From: Clostridium chrysemydis
GTDB lineage: Bacteria > Bacillota > Clostridia > Clostridiales > Clostridiaceae
Direction of reading: 5' to 3'
Assembly (NCBI RefSeq): GCF_015234215.1
Contig: NZ_JADEKP010000008.1
Location: forward strand, 27,712-91,711
DNA: 64,000 nucleotides
The notes beneath the pieces are model-generated. The model was not told the origin of the DNA. It made no database searches and saw nothing but the letters and a program-made list of their open reading frames with translations. Below are positions 39,067-48,337 of the stretch, in pieces; position 1 is the first letter of the stretch, and every line of letters starts with the position of its first letter. The translations under genes and the position numbers were made by a program.

Positions 39067-39561
39067 TTATAATTCAAACATTAAACCTATTTCAAATACA
39101 GCAGTTAAAATAAAGTAAACTCCTATTATATAAGGTGTTATTATTAGTGCTGTGATTGGGTATATTATTATAACTACACCTGCAACAACTAAAAGTATAG
39201 TGTATATAGTCCTAATATTAAATCCAAATGAACCGTATTTAAATTCTCCACATAAAAGGATAATTCCTCTAATTATGCACCAAATACCAAAATACAATAC
39301 TAAAGCTTCTATAGAAGTTATAGGGCTAAATGCTAATAATAATCCGAAAAGAATATTAATTATCCCCATAAGTATAAATAATCCTCTTCTATCAAACTCT
39401 CCACCTTTAAATAAAGATATTACCCCTGAAATAATTATAAGTACACCAATTACTTGTGTAAAATTAATTAATGACTCTGCTGGGTATGCAAAAAATAAAA
39501 TTCCGACAATTGCTAATAGAATCCCTTCTATTATAAAAAGTGCCTTTGTTCCTGTTTTCAT
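39067..39561 (-). CDS. HdeD/DUF308-family membrane protein
   Basis: 164 residues with six short hydrophobic helices in a threefold pattern: each pair contains a GILFFAYP/LLAFSP/VVIIIYP type motif, typical of HdeD-like proteins (for example VGILFFAYPAESL and LFGLLLAFSPITS). Linked to acid resistance in enterobacteria; the role in clostridia is unknown. AAAGGAGAG lies 8 bases from ATG 39561. Single gene. Confidence 0.82.
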   Translation of the reverse strand: MKTGTKALFIIEGILLAIVGILFFAYPAESLINFTQVIGVLIIISGVISLFKGGEFDRRGLFILMGIINILFGLLLAFSPITSIEALVLYFGIWCIIRGIILLCGEFKYGSFGFNIRTIYTILLVVAGVVIIIYPITALIITPYIIGVYFILTAVFEIGLMFEL

Positions 39562-39829
39562 AAGACTCTCTCCTTTCTTTAATTATTATATATTTATAAT
39601 ATAATAATTTTAAGCATTTATCTTTTGTTTTAAATTCCCTTTTACTTTAATATTTGTCTTTTTAACCTTAAATTACGATGTTCATATCTTTTATTCTTTA
39701 AAAGCTTTAGATTACTAGCATTATCTTTAAATTTCTAGTTTTTTACACTTATTCCCATTAATTCTTCGTAAATTTTTTTTTTCATAAATACATAAAAAAC
39801 GCTTTAAATTTCAAATAAAAAAAGACTTA
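39562..39829. other. Intergenic stretch with no recognised feature
   Basis: Very AT-rich. I found no open frame with a ribosome site and no stable hairpin apart from the terminator at its right end. Confidence 0.5.
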
Positions 39830-39850
39830 CCTTTAAGATAAGTCTTTTTT
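39830..39850 (-). terminator. Intrinsic terminator of the YdjC-DUF4250-small peptide operon
   Basis: AGACTTA / TAAGTCT stem, seven T on the minus strand, immediately past the 37-residue gene. Confidence 0.85.
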
Positions 39851-39852
39851 AT

Positions 39853-39966
39853 TTATTCACTTTTATTCATTTCTTCTTTTCTTTTTTTATCATTTAATAA
39901 ACTTGCAACTAATGCAGTACTTGCAGCTAATAAAACCGCTAATTTCCCAGTCTTTTTTAAATTCAT
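39853..39966 (-). CDS. 37-residue small protein with one hydrophobic segment
   Basis: Starts MNLKKTGKLAVLLAASTA, with a hydrophobic stretch of about 16 residues, then a charged tail NDKKRKEEMNKSE. AAGGAG lies 8 bases before the ATG. It lies 14 bases after the DUF4250 gene and just before the terminator, so it is the last gene of the operon. Possibly a membrane-associated peptide; function unknown. Confidence 0.65.
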   Translation of the reverse strand: MNLKKTGKLAVLLAASTALVASLLNDKKRKEEMNKSE

Positions 39967-39980
39967 AAAAATCACTCCTT

Positions 39981-40160
39981 TTATTTAAATTGGTTCTTAT
40001 CTCCATCATAGATATAATCTATTTCTTTTAATCTTTTTTCTAAAATTTCTTTATTTATATCCATATCTTCACATAAAGAATCTAAATTACTATAATAATC
40101 TCTAAGCTTTAAATTTATAATACTAAGTAAAATATTTGGATCCATATTTAAAACGTCCAT
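39981..40160 (-). CDS. DUF4250 small protein
   Basis: 59 residues. MDPNILLSIINLKLRDYYSN, then LDSLCEDMDINKEILEKRL and a YDGDKNQF end match the DUF4250 pattern, a small helical protein widespread in Clostridia without known function. AAAGGAGG lies 7 bases from ATG 40160 and within the last codons of the YdjC-like gene, so translation is coupled. Confidence 0.82.
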   Translation of the reverse strand: MDVLNMDPNILLSIINLKLRDYYSNLDSLCEDMDINKEILEKRLKEIDYIYDGDKNQFK

Positions 40161-40161
40161 T

Positions 40162-40926
40162 TTAGTCCTCCTTTAATATGTCAAAAGAACATAATTCTAT
40201 ATTATTATTATCTATATAATTTTTAACTTCTTTTGAAGTTAATATTTCAAGTTCTTTTTCGCGGGGAGCGCTATAAGAGCTTATTTCTTTTAACTTTTCA
40301 TCTACTATAGCTGGGTGAACCATAAATTCAACTGTATCATATTTTTCTTTTAATTCCTCTATTCTTTTTATAAGGTGTTCTGCGTTTAAACTATCTCCAT
40401 AAAAACTCTTTTCAAAATAATCTGGAGTCTTAACTCCCTTTTTTCTTATGTAATCTAGCTTTTCATTTAAAGGACATCTAATTGGAACACCTTCTTCAAG
40501 TGCTAGTTTAATTACTATATCTAATAGTGAATCATTAAAGATATACGTGTGATGATGTGAATCAATATGATTTAATTTTAAACCACTTTCTTTAAACCTT
40601 TTAATTTGAGCTCTATACTCTTTTTCTACTTCTAAAAGATTTATATCCTTTGGAATAAGACTTGGTTTTCTAAAAAAATTTCCAAACTCATCACAGATAG
40701 TTTTAACTTCTTCTCTCTTTAAAAGAGGCTTTCCACAAGTTAAATTAAGGTGAAGACCCATTTTTAAAATACCATTTTCTTTAGAGAGTCTTACGCTTTC
40801 ATTAAAAGAATCAGTGTTTACCATTATAGTAGTATCCCTAACTACACCTGATTTTATGCTTTTTATAATTCCCTCTGTAACTTTGTTAGTTAGTGCAAAA
40901 TCATCTGCATTAATAATTAATTTCAT
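40162..40926 (-). CDS. YdjC/ChbG-family carbohydrate deacetylase
   Basis: 254 residues. The metal-binding motifs INADDFALT near the N-terminus, MGLHLNLTCGKPLL, HIDSHHHTYIF with His residues, and EFMVHPAIVDE are those of the YdjC fold, which deacetylates oligosaccharides such as chitobiose. Substrate here is unknown; no chitobiose PTS genes are near. First of a three-gene unit with DUF4250 and a 37-residue gene. Confidence 0.87.
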   Translation of the reverse strand: MKLIINADDFALTNKVTEGIIKSIKSGVVRDTTIMVNTDSFNESVRLSKENGILKMGLHLNLTCGKPLLKREEVKTICDEFGNFFRKPSLIPKDINLLEVEKEYRAQIKRFKESGLKLNHIDSHHHTYIFNDSLLDIVIKLALEEGVPIRCPLNEKLDYIRKKGVKTPDYFEKSFYGDSLNAEHLIKRIEELKEKYDTVEFMVHPAIVDEKLKEISSYSAPREKELEILTSKEVKNYIDNNNIELCSFDILKED

Positions 40927-40984
40927 AAATAATCCCTCTCCTAACCCTTGTCTATTGTAATCATTTTAATTATATCACTTTTTA

Positions 40985-42319
40985 TTAATTTATGCCGTAT
41001 ATTTCTCTATCTCTCTTTATAAGTAACGTAGATATAATAAAAGTTATTCCTTCAACTATAGGTATAGTCATCCAAACACCATTTAATCCAAAAAATTTAC
41101 TAAATAAATTTAAAATAATAACTATCAAAACTAGCCCCCTTAATAGAGATAGAATAGTTGATATTTTTGATTTTTCAATAGCTTGTAAAAGTCCAACGTT
41201 TAGTATGTTAACCCCCATAATAATAAAACCTATAAAATAAATTCTAATTCCATTAACTGAAATTTCCATAAGAGATTCTGTATCTTTAGAAAAAATATTT
41301 ACAATCCACTCTGGCTTTAAAAATCCAATTAAGAAAAATAATAATCCAAATAGAAGTGTAATATTTCTTCCAATTTTATAAGAATTTAAAACTCTATGAG
41401 TTTTGCCTCCTCCAAAGTTCACTCCAAAAATAGGTTGAAGCCCTTGTGAAATGCCATTAAATATTGCAATAAATATAAGTGCAACATTTGCGATTATACT
41501 ATAAGCTGATAAGGCTAAATCCCCACTTATCTCTCCAATTTTTATATTAAACATAAATATTACAAGACCTGATGATACTTCTAAAACGAAGCTTGGAAGT
41601 CCGTTTGTTATTATTCTTTTCAAAAATCTAAATTTTAATTTCTTAAATTTAAAATTTATAGTATTTTTCTTTCTTAGAAAGTGAAAAGATAAAACAAAAA
41701 GTCCTGCAAACTGTGCAATAACAGTTGCAAGTGCAGCGCCTTTCATGCCCATATCTAATGGGAATATAAATATATAATCAAATACTATATTAGTTAAATT
41801 TGAAAAAATAATAGACCACATTGATAGTTTAGGATTTCCATCATTTCTTACAAATACGTTCATAGCATTTTGTAATATAAATCCTAAACTTCCACTTAAA
41901 ACGACTAAAAGATAACTTTTAACATAGAAAAAAGTATCAGAAGACGCCCCTAATATATTTACTATATCATCAATAAATACCGTTCCAAAAATAGTTAACA
42001 AAATTCCAATGATTATTGCAATAAAAATAGATAATGTAAATATTTCATCTAACCTTTCATACTTTTTTCTACCTATACTTATAGCTAAAGCAGTCGCACC
42101 TCCGACTCCACAAATTGCACCTATAGAGTTAAAAAGATTAAATGTTGGAATTGCAATATTTAAAGATGCAAGTCCTAAATTACCTATTCCCCATCCTATA
42201 AACATAGTATCTAAAAATATGCAAGAAGCGAGCCCTAGCATTCCAAATATACTAGGAACCATATATTTAATTATAAGAGAAAATAAATCATCTTTTAGTA
42301 AATCAACTTTTTTATCCAT
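40985..42319 (-). CDS. MATE-family multidrug/cation efflux transporter
   Basis: 444 residues with 12 predicted helices in two related halves. GSLGFILQNAMNVFVRNDGNPKLS and GISQGLQPIFGVNFGGG are typical MATE motifs of the NorM/DinF-like group. GGAGG is 4 bases before ATG 42319. No substrate can be assigned. It lies alone between the YdjC-like gene and the divergent HAD gene. Confidence 0.9.
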   Translation of the reverse strand: MDKKVDLLKDDLFSLIIKYMVPSIFGMLGLASCIFLDTMFIGWGIGNLGLASLNIAIPTFNLFNSIGAICGVGGATALAISIGRKKYERLDEIFTLSIFIAIIIGILLTIFGTVFIDDIVNILGASSDTFFYVKSYLLVVLSGSLGFILQNAMNVFVRNDGNPKLSMWSIIFSNLTNIVFDYIFIFPLDMGMKGAALATVIAQFAGLFVLSFHFLRKKNTINFKFKKLKFRFLKRIITNGLPSFVLEVSSGLVIFMFNIKIGEISGDLALSAYSIIANVALIFIAIFNGISQGLQPIFGVNFGGGKTHRVLNSYKIGRNITLLFGLLFFLIGFLKPEWIVNIFSKDTESLMEISVNGIRIYFIGFIIMGVNILNVGLLQAIEKSKISTILSLLRGLVLIVIILNLFSKFFGLNGVWMTIPIVEGITFIISTLLIKRDREIYGIN

Positions 42320-42467
42320 CTTTCCTCCAAAATAATTCTAAACTCGAAATTATCTTTTTTATTTTACTAAATTATATATTTTATTACTTATATTTTCAAT
42401 AATTCCACAACTATATACATAATATGATTTTTTTGGTAATATTATCTTGTATTTAGGGAGGGGTTTT

Positions 42468-43325
42468 ATGAGATTGATTGCAACTGATTTAGACGGTACT
42501 TTATTAAATTCAAAAAGTGAGATAAGCCGTGAAAACAAATTAGCTTTATTAAAAGCACAAGAAAAAGGGGTAAAGATAGTATTAGCTACAGGAAGAATGT
42601 TTAATGACGCTAAAAACATATTTAAAGATATTGATTTAGATATTCCATATATAATATCTTCTAACGGCTCTATGATTCATAATTATTCCGGTGAAGAAAT
42701 TCATTCTTTTCCTCTAGATAAGGATGTTTTAAAAAAGGTTTTACCTTTCCTTCAAAGAAATAATTATTACTATGCTTTATTTGGTGCTACAAAGCTTTTT
42801 GAACCAAAGGATTCAAACGAAAGGATTATAGCTGACTTTTATAAATCAAAGATAAAAAAAGATATTCCTGAAAAAGAATTAGATGATTTATTGAATTTTT
42901 TTAATAGTGAGCAAAAATCTGAAATTCACAAATTTGATTCTTTAGATGAATTTTTTAAGTTAAATGAAGATGTATTTAATTTAGTTTCTGTATCCTTTGA
43001 TATAGATAAGCTAAATGAAGGTAAACGTGCCTTTAGAGATATTCCTGGTATTTCTATTTTTTCATCTAATACAAATAACTTTGAAATAATAAATGAAAAT
43101 TGTTCAAAAGGAAACGCACTAGAAATTGTAGCTGAAAGTTTAGGTGTTTCTCTTAAAGAGATAATGACTATAGGAGATAACTTTAATGATGTATCTATGC
43201 TTAAAAAATCAAAAATCAGTGTAGCTATGGGTAATGCACACTCAGATATTAAAGAAATAGCATCTTTTGTTACTTTAGATAATAATAATCATGGCGTAGC
43301 TCATGCTATAGATTATCACTTATAA
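42468..43325 (+). CDS. Cof-type HAD-superfamily phosphatase
   Basis: 285 residues. Motif I DLDGTLLNSKS, motif II SSNGS, a C2B cap (about 80-185), then motif III/IV TIGDNFNDVSML and the late MGNA. Members dephosphorylate sugar phosphates, FMN or PLP; substrate not predictable. ATG at 42468 follows GGGAGG; the frame is open 7 codons upstream through that site. Confidence 0.9.
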   Translation: MRLIATDLDGTLLNSKSEISRENKLALLKAQEKGVKIVLATGRMFNDAKNIFKDIDLDIPYIISSNGSMIHNYSGEEIHSFPLDKDVLKKVLPFLQRNNYYYALFGATKLFEPKDSNERIIADFYKSKIKKDIPEKELDDLLNFFNSEQKSEIHKFDSLDEFFKLNEDVFNLVSVSFDIDKLNEGKRAFRDIPGISIFSSNTNNFEIINENCSKGNALEIVAESLGVSLKEIMTIGDNFNDVSMLKKSKISVAMGNAHSDIKEIASFVTLDNNNHGVAHAIDYHL

Positions 43326-43329
43326 AAAA

Positions 43330-43363
43330 AACTTTCCAAAGTTAAACTTTGGAAAGTTTTTTA
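43330..43363. terminator. Bidirectional terminator between the HAD and TtcA-like genes
   Basis: AACTTTCCAAAGTT / AACTTTGGAAAGTT arms with a one-base centre, T runs on both strands. Confidence 0.92.
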
Positions 43364-44245
43364 ATCTAATTTATTAATTTCAAAGCCGTCGTCAAAGTAT
43401 TCTAAATAAGAATGCTTTTCTCCATCTTTTTCCCAACCTATAATAGAATCTAAAGACACATTTTCAGCTGATTTAAATATCGATTTATCTACGCCATCAA
43501 AATTCTTCTTAAGTTCTCCTATAAGTTCTTTAATTTCAAATCTCTTATTACCAACCTTTTTAGCTGCAACCATACAAGCACAGTTAAGTGGCCAAATTCC
43601 GCTATTATTAATAAATCTTTTTATCCACTCTTCTTCTATAAGATACATAGGTCTTATAAGTTCTAAGTTTTCAAAGTTTGTTGATTTTAGTTTAGGAAGC
43701 ATTGTTTTAAAGTTTCCTGCATATAAAATATTTAAAAGAGTTGTTTCTATAACATCATTATAGTGATGTCCTAGCGCTAATTTATTACAGCCTCGCTCCT
43801 CAGCTTTTGCATAAAGAGAACCCCTTCTCATCCTAGCACAAAGATAACAAGGATAATCACTTGCCTTTTCATCTATAACGTTAAATATTCCTGATTCATA
43901 TATGTATACCGGTATCCCTAAGTGCTCGCAGTTTTCGATTAAAAGTTTTTTAATCTCTGGATGATAACCAGGGTCCATAGCTATAAAATCTAATTCAAAT
44001 TTTATTTGTCCATGTTTTTGTAGTTCTTGTAAAAGTTTTGCCATAAGAAGTGAATCTTTTCCTCCAGAAATTGCAACTGCAATCTTATCTCCTTCTTTTA
44101 TAAGTTCATACTTTTTTACAGCCTTTACAAATTTAGACCAAAGATGTTTTCTATATTTTTTAACTATACTTCTTTCAATCTCTTTTAAAGGTTTTTTTTC
44201 TTCTGATGGAATCAGCCTTTCGCATCTCCCCGCTATATTACTCAT
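43361..44245 (-). CDS. TtcA-like tRNA 2-thiocytidine synthetase (PP-loop, Fe-S)
   Basis: 294 residues. PP-loop VAISGGKDSLLMA (SGGxDS) binds ATP; CYLCARMRRGSLYAKAEERG supplies two cysteine ligands as in TtcA, and LNCACMVAAKK a third. GHHYNDVIETTLLN is typical. In proteobacteria TtcA thiolates cytidine 32 of tRNA; the clostridial relative probably thiolates tRNA too, but the target base is unproven. Single gene. Confidence 0.82.
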   Translation of the reverse strand: MSNIAGRCERLIPSEEKKPLKEIERSIVKKYRKHLWSKFVKAVKKYELIKEGDKIAVAISGGKDSLLMAKLLQELQKHGQIKFELDFIAMDPGYHPEIKKLLIENCEHLGIPVYIYESGIFNVIDEKASDYPCYLCARMRRGSLYAKAEERGCNKLALGHHYNDVIETTLLNILYAGNFKTMLPKLKSTNFENLELIRPMYLIEEEWIKRFINNSGIWPLNCACMVAAKKVGNKRFEIKELIGELKKNFDGVDKSIFKSAENVSLDSIIGWEKDGEKHSYLEYFDDGFEINKLD

Positions 44246-44320
44246 TAAATCACCTCATCTAAGTATTTATTATATCATTTTTATTAATTACATTCTACTA
44301 TACATTAATTATTTTTAAAA

Positions 44321-44348
44321 AGAAAAAAGGCAGAAATTAATCTACCTT
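44321..44348 (-). terminator. Probable terminator of the DUF3867 gene
   Basis: AAGGTAGA / TCTGCCTT stem (one G-U pair), six T on the minus strand, directly past the stop codon. Confidence 0.65.
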
Positions 44349-44918
44349 CTAATATTCATAAATCTTTATATTTTCTGAAATACTTACATTTAAAGTTTTA
44401 CCTTCAAACATCTTTTTGTATGAGCATAAAAATTCATTTAACTCATTATCTGTTAAATCAATATTTTTTTCACTAATTAAAGTTACCTTCTCTTTTTCTA
44501 ATATGATTCTTACATCATTTCTATCGTTATTTATAAAATACTCTTCGTTTAATTTTTCTGTTATTTTTCCATTATACTTATCTCTAAAGCTCATCTTTTT
44601 TCTGATATCTTCATATCCTTCGTTTGAGTTTTTGATATTACTAAGATCAATCCCTAATGATTTTAAGCTTTCTTCCATATTAGATGTGTCGAATCCATAT
44701 CTCTCCATCATCTTTTTTTGGATTTGGAGAAGCTTAGACTCTGAAACGTTATTTTCTTGCATGTATTTAGTTATTTCTCTTGTAAAGTCAGCCATATTCA
44801 TAGCTCCAGTTTGAGTTTTATAAAATAAATCATACATATAACCTTCAAATTTATCTATATCTTTTTCATTAACTCTATTTTTTAATTCATTAAAATCAAT
44901 AATTCTTTCATCTGACAT
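44349..44918 (-). CDS. DUF3867-type clostridial protein
   Basis: 189 residues, soluble. The N-terminal half IDFNELKNRVNEKDIDKFEGY, MNMADFTREITKYMQENNVS and KKMMERYGFD matches a family seen in Clostridium with no known function (DUF3867, from memory). The C-terminal half is beta-rich. ATG at 44918 has AAGGAGAG upstream; the longer GTG start lies against it. Single gene. Confidence 0.72.
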   Translation of the reverse strand: MSDERIIDFNELKNRVNEKDIDKFEGYMYDLFYKTQTGAMNMADFTREITKYMQENNVSESKLLQIQKKMMERYGFDTSNMEESLKSLGIDLSNIKNSNEGYEDIRKKMSFRDKYNGKITEKLNEEYFINNDRNDVRIILEKEKVTLISEKNIDLTDNELNEFLCSYKKMFEGKTLNVSISENIKIYEY

Positions 44919-45004
44919 AATAAACACTCTCCTTTTCTTCTCCCTATTTTCTATATTATATAAAAAATAGCCCTAAACTACAATGGAGAATAGCTTAACT
45001 TAAT

Positions 45005-46060
45005 TTAATTATCTTTAGCATTCATATAAGCTTCTTCATAAAATTTTTCTTTATCACCTAAAAACTTATAAGTTTCGCATTTTTCTAGTATTTCTTTTGG
45101 CATATAAGCATTTGGATTATTTTTAATAGAATCCTTTTGCTCTTCCTTTGCTTCCTTTTGAGGAGTTGTATATCCTATTTCATTTGCTATTTTTAAGGCT
45201 GGATCTTTTTTGCATAAATAATTTATAAACATCTCAGCTTCCTTTTTATGAGGAGCATTTTTTGGAATAACTAAAGAATCAACCCAAAAATCTGCCCCTT
45301 CTTTTGGAACTACAAAATCTAAATAATCATATTCATCAGAAAGGTTTAAACCTTCTCCTGACCATAAAACGCAAAGACTCGCTTCTTTAGCTACCATCTT
45401 ATCTAAAAGATCATCGCTTCCATAAGCTAAAAGATTTCCTGATGTTTTAAGTTCTTTAAGCTTTTTTGAAGCTTCATCTAATTCTTTTTTATTAGTTGTG
45501 TTTAAAGAATAACCTAAACTCTTTAAAGTTGCCCCTAGCGCATCTCTTTTATCATCTAGCATAAATACTTCACCCTTATATTTAGGGTCCCATAAATCAT
45601 TCCAGCTATCAATTTTACCCTTTACTAGGTTTTTATTATATAAAATCCCAATAGTCCCTGACATATATGGAACTGAATATTCATTTTTAGGGTCTACAGA
45701 AGTCTTCTTAAAACTATCATCTATTTTATTAAAGTTTGGTATATTGTTAAAATCTAATTTTTGAAGCCTATCTTCTTTTATTAATCTATCTACCATATAA
45801 TCAGACGGTACAACTAAATCATAATTTACAGAGTTTGATGTAAGTTTTGTATACATTTCTCCCATATCTGCATAAGTAGATTGTGTAACCTTTATCCCTG
45901 TTTCTTTTGTGAAGTCATCTATTACTGACTGAGGTATATTTTCAGCCCAATTAAAGAAATTTAACGTTACAGGTTCTGCTTCTTTTTTGCATCCAATAAA
46001 AATAGTTGAAGCTACAAAAACTGTAGTTAAAAGGGCAATTATTTTATGTTTTTTTAACAT
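45005..46060 (-). CDS. potD: Spermidine/putrescine-binding lipoprotein (PotD-like)
   Basis: Periplasmic-type binding protein of a polyamine ABC importer, anchored by lipid. 351 residues: signal peptide with lipobox FIGC, Cys24 as predicted lipidation site. LNFFNWAENIPQSVIDDFTKE, VPSDYMVDRLIKE and the end region match PotD/PotF. No potA, B or C gene flanks it, so its transporter must be encoded elsewhere. AGGAGG is 6 bases from ATG 46060. Confidence 0.87.
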   Translation of the reverse strand: MLKKHKIIALLTTVFVASTIFIGCKKEAEPVTLNFFNWAENIPQSVIDDFTKETGIKVTQSTYADMGEMYTKLTSNSVNYDLVVPSDYMVDRLIKEDRLQKLDFNNIPNFNKIDDSFKKTSVDPKNEYSVPYMSGTIGILYNKNLVKGKIDSWNDLWDPKYKGEVFMLDDKRDALGATLKSLGYSLNTTNKKELDEASKKLKELKTSGNLLAYGSDDLLDKMVAKEASLCVLWSGEGLNLSDEYDYLDFVVPKEGADFWVDSLVIPKNAPHKKEAEMFINYLCKKDPALKIANEIGYTTPQKEAKEEQKDSIKNNPNAYMPKEILEKCETYKFLGDKEKFYEEAYMNAKDN

Positions 46061-46190
46061 ATCTTTCCTCCTATTGATAATTATTATTCCTTGATAATTA
46101 TATACTACTTATTTATTTTTTCAATAACTTTTTAAAATAAACCATATAATTTATTTTTGACTTTATATTGCCTTTAATTTTCAAAAATAA

Positions 46191-46214
46191 AAAAAGTGGC
46201 TAAAGCCACTTTTT
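46191..46214 (-). terminator. Intrinsic terminator after the 46213-46689 gene
   Basis: AAAAAGTGGC / GCCACTTTTT stem with 4-base loop; minus-strand T run. It overlaps the stop codon. Confidence 0.88.
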
Positions 46215-46689
46215 ATTTCTTCTTTTTATTTTTTCTTATTCTAACTTCTGAATGAATCTTTCTTTTATTTGGATTCTTTTCAGTTTCTACAGCACCTTTA
46301 TATAATTTCCAAAGTCCGTATAGGTTAATGAAAAAAATAGGTGGAAATAATCCTACAACAAGCATCCAAAAGCTACCGTCATACTCTTCACATAGAGTTT
46401 TATACATGTATAATAACGTTAATACAAATACAACAGTTGCAATAATTGTAATCACTTGTGTTATAACATTTTGATACCCTGCAACAAAGAAAAGTATAAT
46501 AGGTGAGGCTAAAAACCACATCTTACCTTTAGATATTTTAATTAACATATATACGTTCCCTATTGGAACCCAAGCAAGCCAAGGTTTTTCTTGCTTTTGA
46601 ATTGTAGCTATTTTATATATAGCTAGTCCCATTAATACATAATTCCCTATCATCATGATAGCTGAATATATCATCATTTCAATACTCAT
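46213..46689 (-). CDS. Small four-helix membrane protein, function unknown
   Basis: 158 residues with four hydrophobic helices and a strongly basic tail (RKIHSEVRIRKNKKKK). IATIQKQEKPWLAWVPIGNV between helices 1 and 2 recalls a widespread Firmicute membrane family (DUF5684-like: AWIPIxNxY). ATG at 46689 is preferred since GGAGGG lies upstream and the longer GTG start is inside it. Single gene. Confidence 0.72.
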   Translation of the reverse strand: MSIEMMIYSAIMMIGNYVLMGLAIYKIATIQKQEKPWLAWVPIGNVYMLIKISKGKMWFLASPIILFFVAGYQNVITQVITIIATVVFVLTLLYMYKTLCEEYDGSFWMLVVGLFPPIFFINLYGLWKLYKGAVETEKNPNKRKIHSEVRIRKNKKKK

Positions 46690-46843
46690 TAAAACTAATC
46701 CCTCCACAATCTTTATAGCACTATTAACCCTTTACATTATATTAACATATTATCCCTTATTTGTCTTTATGTTTTTACTTTATGAATAATAGTAAATCCT
46801 TTCGTACAAACTATTTTCATAACACAAAAGGAGGTAATTTTTT

Positions 46844-47005
46844 ATGAAAAACAAAAAGAAAACAAAAAACTGCAGTTGTAACAAAGATAGCGAACTTAAA
46901 TCTAAAGTTCCAAACGATGGAACATTTATCTCTCCAAGTGACAGTTCTTTTTCTCAAGAAGGAACTGTTAGATACGGAGAAGAACAAGATGCAGATGATT
47001 TATAA
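46844..47005 (+). CDS. 53-residue hydrophilic small protein
   Basis: Starts MKNKKKTKNCSCNKDSEL and ends SFSQEGTVRYGEEQDADDL: a basic head with a CxC pair, Ser/Pro-rich middle, acidic tail. AAAGGAGG lies 8 bases from the ATG, and a strong terminator follows 4 bases past the stop, so it looks like a complete gene. Family not recognised; a spore-related role is possible but not shown by sequence. Confidence 0.68.
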   Translation: MKNKKKTKNCSCNKDSELKSKVPNDGTFISPSDSSFSQEGTVRYGEEQDADDL

Positions 47006-47009
47006 AAGT

Positions 47010-47039
47010 AAAAGACGCACTAAACTTAGTGCGTCTTTT
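47010..47039. terminator. Bidirectional terminator between the 53-residue gene and hemL
   Basis: 14-base perfect arms AAAAGACGCACTAA / TTAGTGCGTCTTTT with a 2-base loop. Confidence 0.92.
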
Positions 47040-47041
47040 AT

Positions 47042-48325
47042 TTAATTTTCTTTTTTTAAGAATTCTTCAAAAGCTTTTAAAAATCCTTCTATATGCTTCT
47101 CTTCGTGACAAGAAGATAAGAATAAAGCTTCATACTGTGAGGGTGGTATATTAAATCCTGCATTTAACATATGCTTAAAGTATCTTTTAAACATTCCTTC
47201 ATCTGCCTTTTTAACATCTTCATAAAACTTAACTTCTCCGCCTACAAAGAAAATAGTCATCATTCCGCAAACTCTATTTACTGAAAGAGGAACATTGTAT
47301 TTTTCACCTAATTCTAATACACCATCTTTTAGCATTTTAGATAGTTTTTCTATTTTAGGGTAAATAGTATCTTTATTAGCTTTAAGCTTTTCCAAAGTTT
47401 CTATACCAGCTGCCATAACTACAGGGTTTCCTGACATAGTTCCAGCTTGATATACTCCACCTAAAGGTGATAAATATTCCATTATTTCTCGTCTTCCACC
47501 GTAAGCGCCACAAGGAAGTCCTCCACCTATAATCTTTGCATAAGTAATTAAATCTGGTGTTACTTCAAATAAACTTTCAGCACCTTTAAAAGCAGCTCTA
47601 AATCCACTCATAACTTCATCGAAAATTAAAAGTGAACCATATTTATCACATAAAGATCTAAGGCCTTCCATAAAGCTGTCTTCTGCTTTAATTACTCCCA
47701 TATTTCCAGCTACAGGTTCAATAATTACGCAAGCTATCTCTTCTCCGTACTTTTTAAATAACTCTGTAACTTGATTTAAATCATTATATCTTCCAATTAA
47801 AGTATTTGATACACTTCCTTCTGGAACGCCAAGGCACCCTGGAATTCCTTCTGTTAAAACTCCTGAACCTGCTTCAACTAAGAAACCATCAAAGTGCCCG
47901 TGGTAACAGCCAGCAAATTTAACTATTTTATCTCTTTTAGTGTATCCACGAGCAAGTTTTATTGCACTCATTGTAGCTTCTGTACCTGAATTAACCATTC
48001 TAACCATTTCAACTGCATCTAAATTATCACAAAGGAATTTACTCATTTCTAATTCCCTTTTAGTAGGTGCACCAAAAGCTATAGACTCTTCTGATGCAGT
48101 TTTGATAGCCTCTACAACATCGTAATCAGAGTGACCAAGTATCATAGGTCCCCAAGCTAAAACAAAATCAGTATATTTCTTTAAATCTTCATCAACTATT
48201 TCTACGCCTTTACCTGATTTTATAACTGGAGGGTTTATATCCATCCCGTTAAATGATCTAACTGGACTGTTAACTCCACCTGGCATATATTTTTTTGATT
48301 CTTCAAATATCTTTTGATTATTCAT
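47042..48325 (-). CDS. hemL: Glutamate-1-semialdehyde 2,1-aminomutase
   Basis: Makes 5-aminolevulinate from glutamate semialdehyde with PLP/PMP. 427 residues. [11 protein letters not shown] near the start, [40 protein letters not shown], and the PLP lysine in [17 protein letters not shown] are all classical HemL. AGGAG lies 9 bases before ATG 48325. Last gene of the six-gene tetrapyrrole run starting at hemA; 12 bases after hemB. Confidence 0.96.
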   Translation of the reverse strand: MNNQKIFEESKKYMPGGVNSPVRSFNGMDINPPVIKSGKGVEIVDEDLKKYTDFVLAWGPMILGHSDYDVVEAIKTASEESIAFGAPTKRELEMSKFLCDNLDAVEMVRMVNSGTEATMSAIKLARGYTKRDKIVKFAGCYHGHFDGFLVEAGSGVLTEGIPGCLGVPEGSVSNTLIGRYNDLNQVTELFKKYGEEIACVIIEPVAGNMGVIKAEDSFMEGLRSLCDKYGSLLIFDEVMSGFRAAFKGAESLFEVTPDLITYAKIIGGGLPCGAYGGRREIMEYLSPLGGVYQAGTMSGNPVVMAAGIETLEKLKANKDTIYPKIEKLSKMLKDGVLELGEKYNVPLSVNRVCGMMTIFFVGGEVKFYEDVKKADEGMFKRYFKHMLNAGFNIPPSQYEALFLSSCHEEKHIEGFLKAFEEFLKKEN

Positions 48326-48337
48326 CCTTAAAAACTC

